From positions 1 to 6,938 of the forward strand of contig CAJXXD010000044.1 in the NCBI GenBank assembly GCA_913062835.1: a DNA stretch of 6,938 bases, written 5' to 3'. The stretch comes from an uncultured Gammaproteobacteria bacterium. Its GTDB lineage: Bacteria > Pseudomonadota > Gammaproteobacteria > Pseudomonadales > Litorivicinaceae. The notes beneath the pieces were generated by a model. That model was given only the letters and a program-made list of their open reading frames with translations, ran no database searches and had not been told where the DNA came from. Of the stretch, positions 1-5,056 are shown piece by piece. Position 1 is the stretch's first letter. The number at the start of each line of letters is the position of its first letter. The translations under genes and the position numbers were made by a program.

Positions 1-33
1 GGGCAACGCTCTATCCAGCTGAGCTACGGGCGC
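1..33 (-). tRNA. tRNA-Arg (probably CCG anticodon), 5' half only, cut by left window edge
   Basis: Read on the minus strand from 33 to 1, the sequence begins GCGCCCG (acceptor strand), then TA, the D-arm GCTC-AGCTGGATA-GAGC, G26, and the first anticodon-stem strand TTGCC followed by the first loop base C. This is the standard tRNA layout and closely resembles the E. coli tRNA-Arg that reads CGG codons. The anticodon, T-arm and 3' end lie outside the window, so the arginine/CCG identity is inferred from the 5' half, not read. The gene points away from the rest of the window. A tRNA-type promoter sits just upstream of it at 44-78. Confidence 0.9.
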
Positions 34-43
34 TTCAAGAAGA

Positions 44-78
44 GGCGCGATTGTACACGCTTCTTTACGTCGCGAAAC
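44..78 (-). promoter_or_regulatory. Promoter of tRNA-Arg with GC-rich discriminator
   Basis: On the minus strand a -10 element TACAAT lies at 55-50, followed directly by CGCGCC (49-44). This would place the start of transcription near 43, about 10 nt before the mature tRNA 5' end at 33. A GC-rich discriminator after the -10 is typical of stable-RNA promoters under stringent control. The -35 is weak: TTTCGC at 77-72 with a 16-bp spacer is the best match. The -10 and discriminator are seen; the regulation is inferred from known tRNA promoters. Confidence 0.5.
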
Positions 79-155
79 CTATTCTATCAGCAATTACGGA
101 TGAACTTCAGGCTGCGGATTTTTGTGCGGAGTGGGTTTGATTCGGAAGCTTAAGT

Positions 156-201
156 AAAAATTACAACCCTGCCTGAGGCGCTAGTAACTCAGGCAGGGTT
201 G
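156..201 (-). terminator. Intrinsic terminator on the minus strand
   Basis: Positions 164-177 (CAACCCTGCCTGAG) and 188-201 are perfectly complementary, giving a 14-bp stem with a 10-nt loop. On the minus strand the stem is followed by TAA and then TTTTT (160-156). On the plus strand the following bases (AGTTAGAGAGC) are not T-rich, so termination is expected only for leftward transcription. It lies upstream of the tRNA-Arg promoter and would keep leftward transcripts out of the tRNA gene. Confidence 0.7.
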
Positions 202-210
202 AGTTAGAGA

Positions 211-254
211 GCAAAGTGACCCCGTAACCAATTACGGAGTTACGGTGACTTTGC
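211..254. repeat. Interrupted inverted repeat between tRNA-Arg and tetR-family gene
   Basis: GCAAAGT (211-217) pairs with ACTTTGC (248-254), and inside it CCGTAAC (222-228) pairs with GTTACGG (239-245). The unpaired loop 229-238 reads CAATTACGGA. A competing, smaller palindrome CCGTAA-CCAA-TTACGG (222-237) uses the same left arm, so two alternative folds exist. It could be the 5' hairpin of a minus-strand RNA or a protein-binding site upstream of the regulator gene. Confidence 0.6.
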
Positions 255-284
255 GAATTTATTGTCCGGTGTACAATAATGGGG
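250..284 (+). promoter_or_regulatory. Promoter of the TetR-family gene
   Basis: TTTGCG (250-255) with a 16-bp spacer and TACAAT (272-277) is the best sigma-70-like pair. An alternative is TTGCGA (251-256) with an 18-bp spacer to AATAAT (275-280). Either would start transcription near 284-287 and leave an untranslated leader of about 55 nt before the ATG at 339. The -35 is poor, and the -10 lies inside the inverted repeat 259-279. Confidence 0.4.
259..279. promoter_or_regulatory. Candidate operator for the adjacent TetR-family regulator
   Basis: TTATTGT (259-265) and ACAATAA (273-279) form a perfect 7+7 inverted repeat around a 7-bp centre CCGGTGT. This is the size and symmetry usual for a TetR-dimer operator. 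It overlaps the -10 region of the rightward promoter (TACAAT 272-277, or AATAAT 275-280) and the leftward -10 (TATTGT 278-273), so a bound repressor would block both directions. Autoregulation from a shared divergent operator is the classic TetR arrangement. The link to this particular regulator is inferred from position only. Confidence 0.5.
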
Positions 285-338
285 TTTAAGCGCTGAAACA
301 ACCGGTGCGGATGCTAAACAGGAAAATCGAGACACTAT

Positions 339-1034
339 ATGGCCCGAAGGGAACAGTTTTCTCTTACGCAACCTGCGATTGTTCAAAAAGCGATTGAGCT
401 GATTGAATCTGAAGGTTGGGAGTCGGTGACCGTCCGGCGTCTTGCCAGAGAGCTTGGTGTCTATCCAAATACCTTGTATTGGCACTTTGGTGCTGAGGGT
501 GCCTCGATACTTGAGGCCTGGGTGTCTGAATATTTGTTGACCAAGCGGTTGGCGGTTTTGACGCCTGAGATGTCATGGCAAGACAAAATTCGTGCAATTT
601 TTTCTGCGCGTCGTGAAGAAGTGCTCAATCATCCTAACCTGCATCGACACCTGATTCTTAGTCTCCGCGGAAACGGAAAACCCAACGTCACCTGGGTGGC
701 CCCCTTAGTGGAGGCCATTGCTGAAAGCGGTATCGATCCATCTCGCATCGAGTCGGTTTTCAACGCCTTGGTGGGCGGTTTGGAAGGCTATCTGAGTGTA
801 GAGCTTGCCGCATCGAAAACGCATGCGGCTTTGGATCACCAGACTGAGCACGAAGACCGTTCTCGAGTGGCTGGAGACGGTATGCTCAGCCAGTTGGACG
901 CGGACCGCTTATTCATATTGCGAAAATTGGGTGGGCGAGACCAGCCACTGCCCGATGGGTATTTTGTGCTCCTTGAAGCACTGATCTCATGGATAGAATC
1001 TGATGCCGGTGTGTCAAATCCATCACACCAGTAA
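339..1034 (+). CDS. TetR/AcrR-family transcriptional regulator
   Basis: A 231-residue one-domain-plus-ligand-domain repressor. The N-terminal helix-turn-helix is clear at residues 28-50 (SVTVRRLARELGVYPNTLYWHF), where the LYWHF signature resembles the tetracycline-repressor branch. Residues from about 80 to the end are helical and divergent, as expected for the ligand-binding and dimerisation domain; LVGGLEGYLSVELA (144-157) is the most family-like part. The loop after HF reads GAEGASIL: it has one extra residue relative to the usual layout and Glu where a DNA-contacting Lys is normal. The ATG at 339 has only a weak ribosome binding site (AGGAAAA, 320-326, 12 nt away). No efflux or enzyme gene sits beside it, so the ligand and targets are unknown. 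A palindrome in its own promoter suggests self-control. Confidence 0.92.
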   Translation: MARREQFSLTQPAIVQKAIELIESEGWESVTVRRLARELGVYPNTLYWHFGAEGASILEAWVSEYLLTKRLAVLTPEMSWQDKIRAIFSARREEVLNHPNLHRHLILSLRGNGKPNVTWVAPLVEAIAESGIDPSRIESVFNALVGGLEGYLSVELAASKTHAALDHQTEHEDRSRVAGDGMLSQLDADRLFILRKLGGRDQPLPDGYFVLLEALISWIESDAGVSNPSHQ

Positions 1035-1088
1035 CAGAACGCCAAATACGATCAGAGTGCCTGCGAACCCAATGCTTAACTCATCCAT
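1023..1088 (-). CDS. Possible 21-residue single-helix membrane peptide
   Basis: Minus-strand ATG at 1088-1086, stop TGA at 1025-1023. The peptide begins MDELSIGFAG and ends GVLLLV, so an acidic N-terminus of four residues is followed by a continuous hydrophobic run of about 17 residues, enough for one membrane helix. A ribosome binding site GAGG lies at 1100-1097, with 8 nt before the ATG, which is near ideal. The frame overlaps the last codons of the TetR-family gene (stop at 1032-1034) by 12 nt, tail to tail. No convincing promoter is visible upstream on the minus strand; TAAACT near 1118 is the nearest -10-like sequence. Small membrane peptides of this kind often attach to a larger transporter or oxidase, but no family is recognised and the partner is unknown. 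Its shortness means chance cannot be excluded. Confidence 0.45.
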   Translation of the reverse strand: MDELSIGFAGTLIVFGVLLLV

Positions 1089-1231
1089 CGTGTTTTCCTC
1101 ATGTCTTGAAGATGTGAAGTTTAGAGACACTCTGTCGCCATGAAATGGACAACTCATGGAGAGTCAGTGGAGTGGAGAACAGATCGAGGGCCTTTGATTT
1201 CGACCCATCATGCCCTATCTCTGACTCAACT

Positions 1232-1240
1232 GAGGAGGAA
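1232..1240 (+). promoter_or_regulatory. Strong ribosome binding site that fixes the start of the 54-residue membrane protein
   Basis: GAGGAGGAA lies 4 nt before the ATG at 1245. No comparable site precedes the in-frame ATG at 1140, so this site selects the downstream start. Confidence 0.8.
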
Positions 1241-1244
1241 GTCT

Positions 1245-1409
1245 ATGGGGTTTGCAGTGGGCATTGGGGTGTGGGTGCTGACGGGCGTGGTAGCCACATT
1301 TTTAGGTGGTGAATTTATGTCGGGTCCCGTGTTTGTTCTGGGGGGCATTTTGGGGGCGATTGGTGGCGGAATTGCTAGCGCTCTATTTGATCGGTCTCAG
1401 ACAGGTTAG
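1245..1409 (+). CDS. Small two-helix glycine-rich membrane protein, function unknown
   Basis: A 54-residue protein starting MGFAVGIGVW. Two hydrophobic segments are visible at residues 3-21 and 28-47, separated by a short acidic turn (GGEFMSG). The second contains GGILGAIGGG, a glycine-zipper pattern that packs helices tightly in the membrane. The C-terminus DRSQTG is polar. The reading frame extends upstream to an ATG at 1140, but those 35 residues are polar, lack a ribosome binding site and do not look like part of the protein. A very strong site before 1245 supports the shorter form. It is followed 69 nt later by the cytochrome c5 gene on the same strand, which seems to have its own promoter. 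I do not recognise a named family. Confidence 0.72.
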   Translation: MGFAVGIGVWVLTGVVATFLGGEFMSGPVFVLGGILGAIGGGIASALFDRSQTG

Positions 1410-1427
1410 TGGCGAGCCATCTGAGAC
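1394..1427. repeat. Inverted repeat at the end of the 54-residue protein gene
   Basis: GTCTCAGA (1394-1401) pairs with TCTGAGAC (1420-1427) around an 18-nt loop that contains the stop codon of the preceding gene. No T-tract follows on the plus strand, so it is at best a weak terminator or an mRNA-stabilising hairpin. The right arm ends 6 bp before the cytochrome -10 element. Confidence 0.4.
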
Positions 1428-1445
1428 AGGCGTATACTTTGGCCA
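1410..1445 (+). promoter_or_regulatory. Promoter of the cytochrome c5 gene
   Basis: TATACT at 1433-1438 is a good -10 element. The -35 position 17 bp upstream reads TGGCGA (1410-1415), a weak match. Transcription would begin near 1445, giving a leader of about 34 nt before the ATG at 1479. Confidence 0.45.
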
Positions 1446-1478
1446 CTAGTAAATTGGAAGAATTCAACGAGGCAACTG

Positions 1479-1883
1479 ATGAAACGACTGATTGCAGCCT
1501 TGGCAGTGTGTGCAACCACTTCGGTTTGGGCAGTAACAGCAGGCAGTGACGCGGTGATGGAGCGTCTAAAATCGCCGGCGACTATTTGCGTCATGGGCGA
1601 TGCATGTGCTGAGAACCTGGGGGCAGCGCCTGTAGTCGCATCGGCGCGTACTGGGGATCAGGTCTATAACGGCGCATGCGCTGCGTGCCATAACTCCGGC
1701 GCTGCAGGCGCACCTAAACTCGGCGATGCAGGTAATTGGGCCGGTCGAGTTGATAAAGGAATGGAGACATTGGTTAGCCACGTGGTAAATGGTTATAACG
1801 CAATGCCTGCCCGAGGACTCTGCGGCGACTGCTCGGATGAGGAATTGGCAGCTGCTGTCTCATACATGCTAGACGCGCTCTAA
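1479..1883 (+). CDS. Cytochrome c5-type periplasmic monohaem c-type cytochrome
   Basis: A 134-residue electron carrier exported to the periplasm, where haem is attached covalently. Residues 1-21 form a Sec signal peptide (MKRLIAALAVCATTSVWA, with Ala-x-Ala cleavage options). The haem site is CAACH (Cys67, Cys70, His71), and Met109 in NAMPARG is the expected sixth iron ligand. Cys115 and Cys118 in LCGDCSDEE form the disulfide characteristic of cytochrome c5, and the ending EELAAAVSYM is the family's last helix. The N-terminal part before the haem domain (residues 22-58) carries two more cysteines, Cys37 and Cys43, in the stretch ICVMGDAC, outside the classic c5 core. GAGG lies 6 nt before the ATG. 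The gene stands alone, with a promoter at 1410-1445 and a strong terminator after it. Partner oxidase or reductase is not in the window. Confidence 0.93.
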   Translation: MKRLIAALAVCATTSVWAVTAGSDAVMERLKSPATICVMGDACAENLGAAPVVASARTGDQVYNGACAACHNSGAAGAPKLGDAGNWAGRVDKGMETLVSHVVNGYNAMPARGLCGDCSDEELAAAVSYMLDAL

Positions 1884-1901
1884 GCCCTTAATTATTGAGC
1901 G

Positions 1902-2930
1902 TTACGCTGACGGCCGGTTCCATGTGGGATCGGCCGTTTTTGTTTGTAGGGTTTGAACGCGTGACAACTTTTCTTCTTGGAGTTGCTGTTGAGCCGCGGA
2001 CAGTGATTTAAGGCTCAAAGCTTGTTCTCGGACCAAGCGGGGTGGCCCAGATGCAATCACCGACCGCTCACGTTCCTCATCGGTCCCATTGGAATACAAG
2101 GCTAAATCAACCCCTGCGTCCAACGCGGCCTCAATGCGCTCTTCAATAGAGCCACTGATCGCGCCCATGGTTAGACAATCAGAAATCAGTTGGATGTCTC
2201 CGAAGTGTTTGCGTAATTGAGAAATGGCCTCAGGTGAGGTGGTAACCGGGCCAGGTCCCCATTCGGGCACATGCACATGCGCGGTCATACCCCAGCGAAC
2301 CCCGCTGACTCGCTGAAACGGAAGCCAATCGGTTGTGGCCAACTCATCAAGAGATGCGCTCAATGTCGGAAGTGCATGATGGCTGTCGGTCATAGCACGC
2401 CCCATACCCGGTAAGTGTTTGATAATGCCCTGCACCCCGGTACGGGAGAGGCCATCTATAAATGCAGTAGCCAATGGAATCACCTCGGCTGGTGAGCTGC
2501 CAAAGGAACGGTCACCAATTACTGGGTCAGCTCTTTCGTGCCAGAGGTCTAGGACAGGTGCGCAGGTATGTGTAATGCCGGCGTCTGCCAGTGTGCTTCC
2601 GATCAACTGGCCTAATGCATTGGCGGCACTGAGGCCCTCAAATTGATGACGACGCCACAGTTTTCCAATGGCTAAGGCCGAGGGTAAGTTGGGCCAATGC
2701 GGGGCTTTCATCCGTTGCACTCGGCCGCCTTCTTGGTCAATCAAAATAGCGACGTCGTCACCCAGGTGGTTTCGGATACTGGCAGTCAGAGTCCTAAGTT
2801 GACCGGGGTTTTCAATGTTTCGGCTAAATAAAATGACGCCATAAGGGCGTAAGTCTGACAACCAGGTTTGCTCGGCCTGACTCAAGGTTGGACCGTCTAA
2901 GCCCACAATGATGGGTCGGACTAAACTCAT
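1902..2930 (-). CDS. nagZ: Beta-N-acetylglucosaminidase of peptidoglycan recycling
   Basis: A 342-residue family 3 glycoside hydrolase (E. coli NagZ is 341). In the cytoplasm it removes N-acetylglucosamine from GlcNAc-anhydroMurNAc-peptides, producing anhydroMurNAc-peptides. In many gammaproteobacteria these induce AmpC beta-lactamase. Signatures in order are DQEGGRVQR (65-73), GDRSFG (139-144), the family motif KHLPGMGRAMTDSH (171-184) with the Asp182/His184 acid-base pair, and the nucleophile Asp251 in ISDCLTMGAI, where Cys252 replaces the usual second Asp. An upstream in-frame start at 3026 would add 32 basic residues that merely read through the end of rep and is rejected. The ATG at 2930 overlaps the rep stop as ATGA, with GGAG (2941-2938) 7 nt upstream, so it is translationally coupled to rep. 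No leftward terminator is evident after its stop. Confidence 0.95.
   Translation of the reverse strand: MSLVRPIIVGLDGPTLSQAEQTWLSDLRPYGVILFSRNIENPGQLRTLTASIRNHLGDDVAILIDQEGGRVQRMKAPHWPNLPSALAIGKLWRRHQFEGLSAANALGQLIGSTLADAGITHTCAPVLDLWHERADPVIGDRSFGSSPAEVIPLATAFIDGLSRTGVQGIIKHLPGMGRAMTDSHHALPTLSASLDELATTDWLPFQRVSGVRWGMTAHVHVPEWGPGPVTTSPEAISQLRKHFGDIQLISDCLTMGAISGSIEERIEAALDAGVDLALYSNGTDEERERSVIASGPPRLVREQALSLKSLSAAQQQLQEEKLSRVQTLQTKTADPTWNRPSA
1910..1945 (+). terminator. Strong intrinsic terminator of the cytochrome c5 gene, inside the nagZ 3' end
   Basis: Positions 1910-1921 and 1926-1937 pair over 12 bp (two G-U pairs) with the 4-nt loop ATGT, and the stem runs straight into TTTTTGTTT. It begins 26 nt after the cytochrome stop. 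On the minus strand the bases following the stem are not T-rich, so it acts for rightward transcription only. It lies within the last codons of nagZ, whose stop is at 1902-1904. Confidence 0.88.
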
Positions 2931-5014
2931 ACTTGGGCTCCATCCAGCAGTGCGCGCAACGCCCCAAGCGTGTCTTGGCCTTTTTGTTTTTGAAGTTCTG
3001 GGTCTACGGCCTGTTTGCCGTGCCAAATCACATGCTCTTTGGGCAGTTCATCTAAAAATCGGCTGGGCGTGGTCTCAAACAGCTCTCCAAATTGTTTTCT
3101 TTTTTTGGCATAGGTGAGGGTAAGCTTTTGCTGTGCGCGCGTGATTCCGACATACATCAGTCGACGCTCTTCTTCGATTGTATCGGTTTCAATGGCATTG
3201 CGGTGGGGCAGAAGGTCTTCCTCAATACCCATCAAGAATACCTCGGGAAACTCCAGTCCTTTGGCAGCATGTAAGGTGGCCAACTGGACCCTGTCGCTTT
3301 GATCTTCCTCTTCCTCACGCTCTAATAAATCGCGAAGTACCAGCTTTCGAATCGCCGCCTCTACCTGAGACTCATCCGCATTGATTGAGGTGTTATCTGG
3401 GGATTCATCGCTAAAATCGAGCATTTCTTCGTCTTCAGGCTCTCGTTTCAAATCTTTGCGGAGAGCCTCAATCAACTGCATTACATTGCCCCAACGGCGT
3501 TCGGCCATGGCCTCTGATGAGCTTTGCTCGGAAAGCCATCCGCGGTAATTAATGGTGTCCAATAAGCGGTCGATGGCTTTCAGACCGTCGCCTTGCAATA
3601 AGGCGTCTCGGCAGGTGGTGATCAGTCCGTGGAACTGCTCAAGGCGACGCATGGCCTCGGGGTCCATGCGTGTGCTTAATCCGACTTCATCGATACAGGC
3701 GAATAAAGGCCGGTGGCGTTCATGGGCGTAGCTACCCAACGCCTCGAGGGTCGTCGGCCCAATGCGGCGTCTGGGTACATTGATGATTCGAAGCAATGCA
3801 TTGTCGTCATCTGGGTTGATTAGCAATCGGAGATAAGCCATCAAATCTCGGATTTCGGAGCGTGCAAAAAAGCTAGTGCCCCCGCTTAACTTGTAAGGGA
3901 TTTTGAAGTGTTGAAGTTTAAACTCCAAAATTCGCGCTTGATGATTGCTTCTGTAGAGCACAGCAAAGTCTGAAAATTTCCGTTTTTGACTGAGTTTTCG
4001 CTCGAGAATCATCGAGGCAATGCGTTCTGCTTCATCCTCATCATGACGCGCTGGAAAAATCTCGATGGCATCGCCGTAGCCTTTGTCACTCCAAAGGCTT
4101 TTTTCAAAAATATGTGGATTGTGTGAAATAAGATGGTTGGCAGTCTCTAGGATCAATCGCGTCGACCGGTAGTTTTGCTCGAGTTTGACGACTTTCAGTG
4201 TGGGGTAGTCCAGATTCAGCGCGTTTAAGTTCTCAGGACGAGCACCCCGCCAGGCATAAATCGACTGGTCATCATCACCTACAATCGTCAAAGCACCCGA
4301 TATCTGGGTCAGCTGTTTGACCAATGTGTACTGAATGCCATTGGTGTCTTGGTATTCATCAACAAGCAAATACCGAATATGTCGCTGCCACTTTGCCAAC
4401 AGATCTGGGTGGTTTTGGAATAACTCCACGGGCCGCAAAATCAAGTCATCAAAGTCCACTGCATTGCAGGCTTTTAGGTATCGGTCGTATTCGCGATAGG
4501 CGGACGCCTGCAATACATGCTGCGGCTCTGAGCCAAGCTGTTCGGCTTGATCGGGTGTAATGCCCTCGTTTTTCCAGTTCGAAATAGCTGACTGTACTTG
4601 GCCAATCAGTTCTTTATCTTCCACAGATGCGCGTTTGAGAAGATCACCCAAGATGCTTTTGGCGTCTTCAGAGTCGAGAATCGAAAACCCAGGTTTGAGG
4701 CCCAGTGCTTTGGCTTCTGTGCGCATGAGATTTAGGCCAAAGGTATGGAATGTGGAGACTTTTAAGCCACGAATTTGGTCTTTGGGCGCAACCAGCCCGA
4801 TCCGTTCACGCATTTCTCGTGCGGCTTTATTGGTAAAGGTGACGGCCGTGATATGACGCGCAGGAATGCCACCTTCTTGGATCAACCAAGCGATTTTTTG
4901 GGTGATCACGCTGGTCTTCCCGCTACCTGCGCCGGCTAATACCAGCAAGGGTGAACCCACATGAGTAATGGCTTCGCGTTGGCGAGGATTGAAGCGATTG
5001 AGGTCCAAGATCAC
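2927..5014 (-). CDS. rep: ATP-dependent DNA helicase Rep (superfamily 1A, 3'-5')
   Basis: A 695-residue helicase (E. coli Rep is 673) that removes obstacles ahead of replication forks and helps restart stalled ones. Motifs in order, numbered from the GTG: Q-motif Gln12, Walker A AGAGSGKT (27-34), TFTNKAA (59-65), Walker B VDEYQD (218-223), GDDDQSIYAWRGA (246-258), LEQNYRS (278-284), SGGTSFFARSEIRDLMAYLR (377-396) of the 2B region, TLHAAKGLEF (580-589), and EERRLMYVGITRAQ (615-628). The Rep-specific ISNWKNE and KACNAVDFDDLIL blocks distinguish it from UvrD and PcrA. A 30-residue acidic stretch (521-550, rich in Asp, Glu and Ser) is longer than in E. coli. The GTG at 5014 sits 1 nt from AAGGA, so the TTG at 5008-5006, 7 nt away, is the more plausible start. 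It lies 42 nt after imuB and overlaps nagZ. Confidence 0.97.
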   Translation of the reverse strand: MILDLNRFNPRQREAITHVGSPLLVLAGAGSGKTSVITQKIAWLIQEGGIPARHITAVTFTNKAAREMRERIGLVAPKDQIRGLKVSTFHTFGLNLMRTEAKALGLKPGFSILDSEDAKSILGDLLKRASVEDKELIGQVQSAISNWKNEGITPDQAEQLGSEPQHVLQASAYREYDRYLKACNAVDFDDLILRPVELFQNHPDLLAKWQRHIRYLLVDEYQDTNGIQYTLVKQLTQISGALTIVGDDDQSIYAWRGARPENLNALNLDYPTLKVVKLEQNYRSTRLILETANHLISHNPHIFEKSLWSDKGYGDAIEIFPARHDEDEAERIASMILERKLSQKRKFSDFAVLYRSNHQARILEFKLQHFKIPYKLSGGTSFFARSEIRDLMAYLRLLINPDDDNALLRIINVPRRRIGPTTLEALGSYAHERHRPLFACIDEVGLSTRMDPEAMRRLEQFHGLITTCRDALLQGDGLKAIDRLLDTINYRGWLSEQSSSEAMAERRWGNVMQLIEALRKDLKREPEDEEMLDFSDESPDNTSINADESQVEAAIRKLVLRDLLEREEEEDQSDRVQLATLHAAKGLEFPEVFLMGIEEDLLPHRNAIETDTIEEERRLMYVGITRAQQKLTLTYAKKRKQFGELFETTPSRFLDELPKEHVIWHGKQAVDPELQKQKGQDTLGALRALLDGAQV

Positions 5015-5015
5015 G

Positions 5016-5020
5016 TCCTT
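5016..5020 (-). promoter_or_regulatory. Ribosome binding site deciding the rep start
   Basis: AAGGA (5020-5016) is only 1 nt from the GTG at 5014-5012 but 7 nt from the in-frame TTG at 5008-5006. Normal spacing favours TTG, which would give a 693-residue protein starting MDLNRFNP. Confidence 0.55.
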
Positions 5021-5038
5021 AAAGTGTGGCTAAAGTGT
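5020..5038. repeat. Two direct copies of TAAAGTGT, one helical turn apart, in the imuB-rep gap
   Basis: TAAAGTGT occurs at 5020-5027 and again at 5031-5038, 11 bp apart start to start, inside the 42-nt gap between imuB and rep. On the transcribed strand this reads ACACTTTA twice, the second copy touching the rep ribosome binding site. A TACACT -10-like hexamer (5039-5034) overlaps the first-transcribed copy, but no good -35 is found. It could bind a regulator or be chance. Confidence 0.5.
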
Positions 5039-5056
5039 AGCAGGTTGTTTTTCGAT

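Larger units (their letters stand above)
156..266 (-). ncRNA. Candidate small RNA of about 110 nt, divergent from the TetR gene
   Basis: No protein gene lies here, yet the minus strand shows the layout of a free-standing small RNA gene. There is a promoter-like pair (TTGTTT at 301-296, 17-bp spacer, TATTGT at 278-273) that would start a transcript near 266. A 5' stem-loop follows (GCAAAGT/ACTTTGC plus CCGTAAC/GTTACGG, 254-211), with its 10-nt loop at 238-229. After a short unpaired linker comes a 14-bp perfect hairpin followed by TAA and TTTTT, as in an intrinsic terminator. The stretch contains no ATG and no ribosome binding site. No other minus-strand gene lies immediately upstream that would need this terminator. 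I recognise no known RNA family. The alternative is that the repeats act as DNA operators only. Confidence 0.4.

Noticed and set aside
1..60. Genomic island or phage attachment at the tRNA-Arg gene
   Set aside because: Integration normally targets the tRNA 3' end, which is outside the window to the left; no integrase or repeated tRNA fragment is seen here.
240..485. Minus-strand open frame across the tetR start and promoter
   Set aside because: It overlaps the conserved helix-turn-helix codons and the operator region, and its translation has no recognisable features.
1161..1227. Inverted repeat GAGTCAG (1161-1167) / CTGACTC (1221-1227) in the leader of the 54-residue protein gene
   Set aside because: Seven base pairs across a 53-nt loop is weak and could easily be chance; no T-tract or second structure supports a switch.
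1140..1244. In-frame upstream start that would lengthen the 54-residue membrane protein to 89 residues
   Set aside because: The extra 35 residues are polar and unlike the membrane protein, have no ribosome binding site, and a very strong site precedes the ATG at 1245.
2931..3026. Upstream start for nagZ inside rep
   Set aside because: It only reads the rep 3' end in another frame, adds a basic tail unlike NagZ, and the ATG at 2930 has good spacing and gives the family's normal length.
4560..4856. Longer plus-strand open frames within rep and nagZ, including 4324-4560, 4961-5236 and 2419-2646
   Set aside because: They lie antisense to clear, conserved coding sequence, have no family features and read as shadows.
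5015..5056. LexA box (CTG-N10-CAG) between imuB and rep or in the other visible promoters
   Set aside because: I found no such match in the intergenic stretches; any LexA site for imuAB would be to the right of the window.
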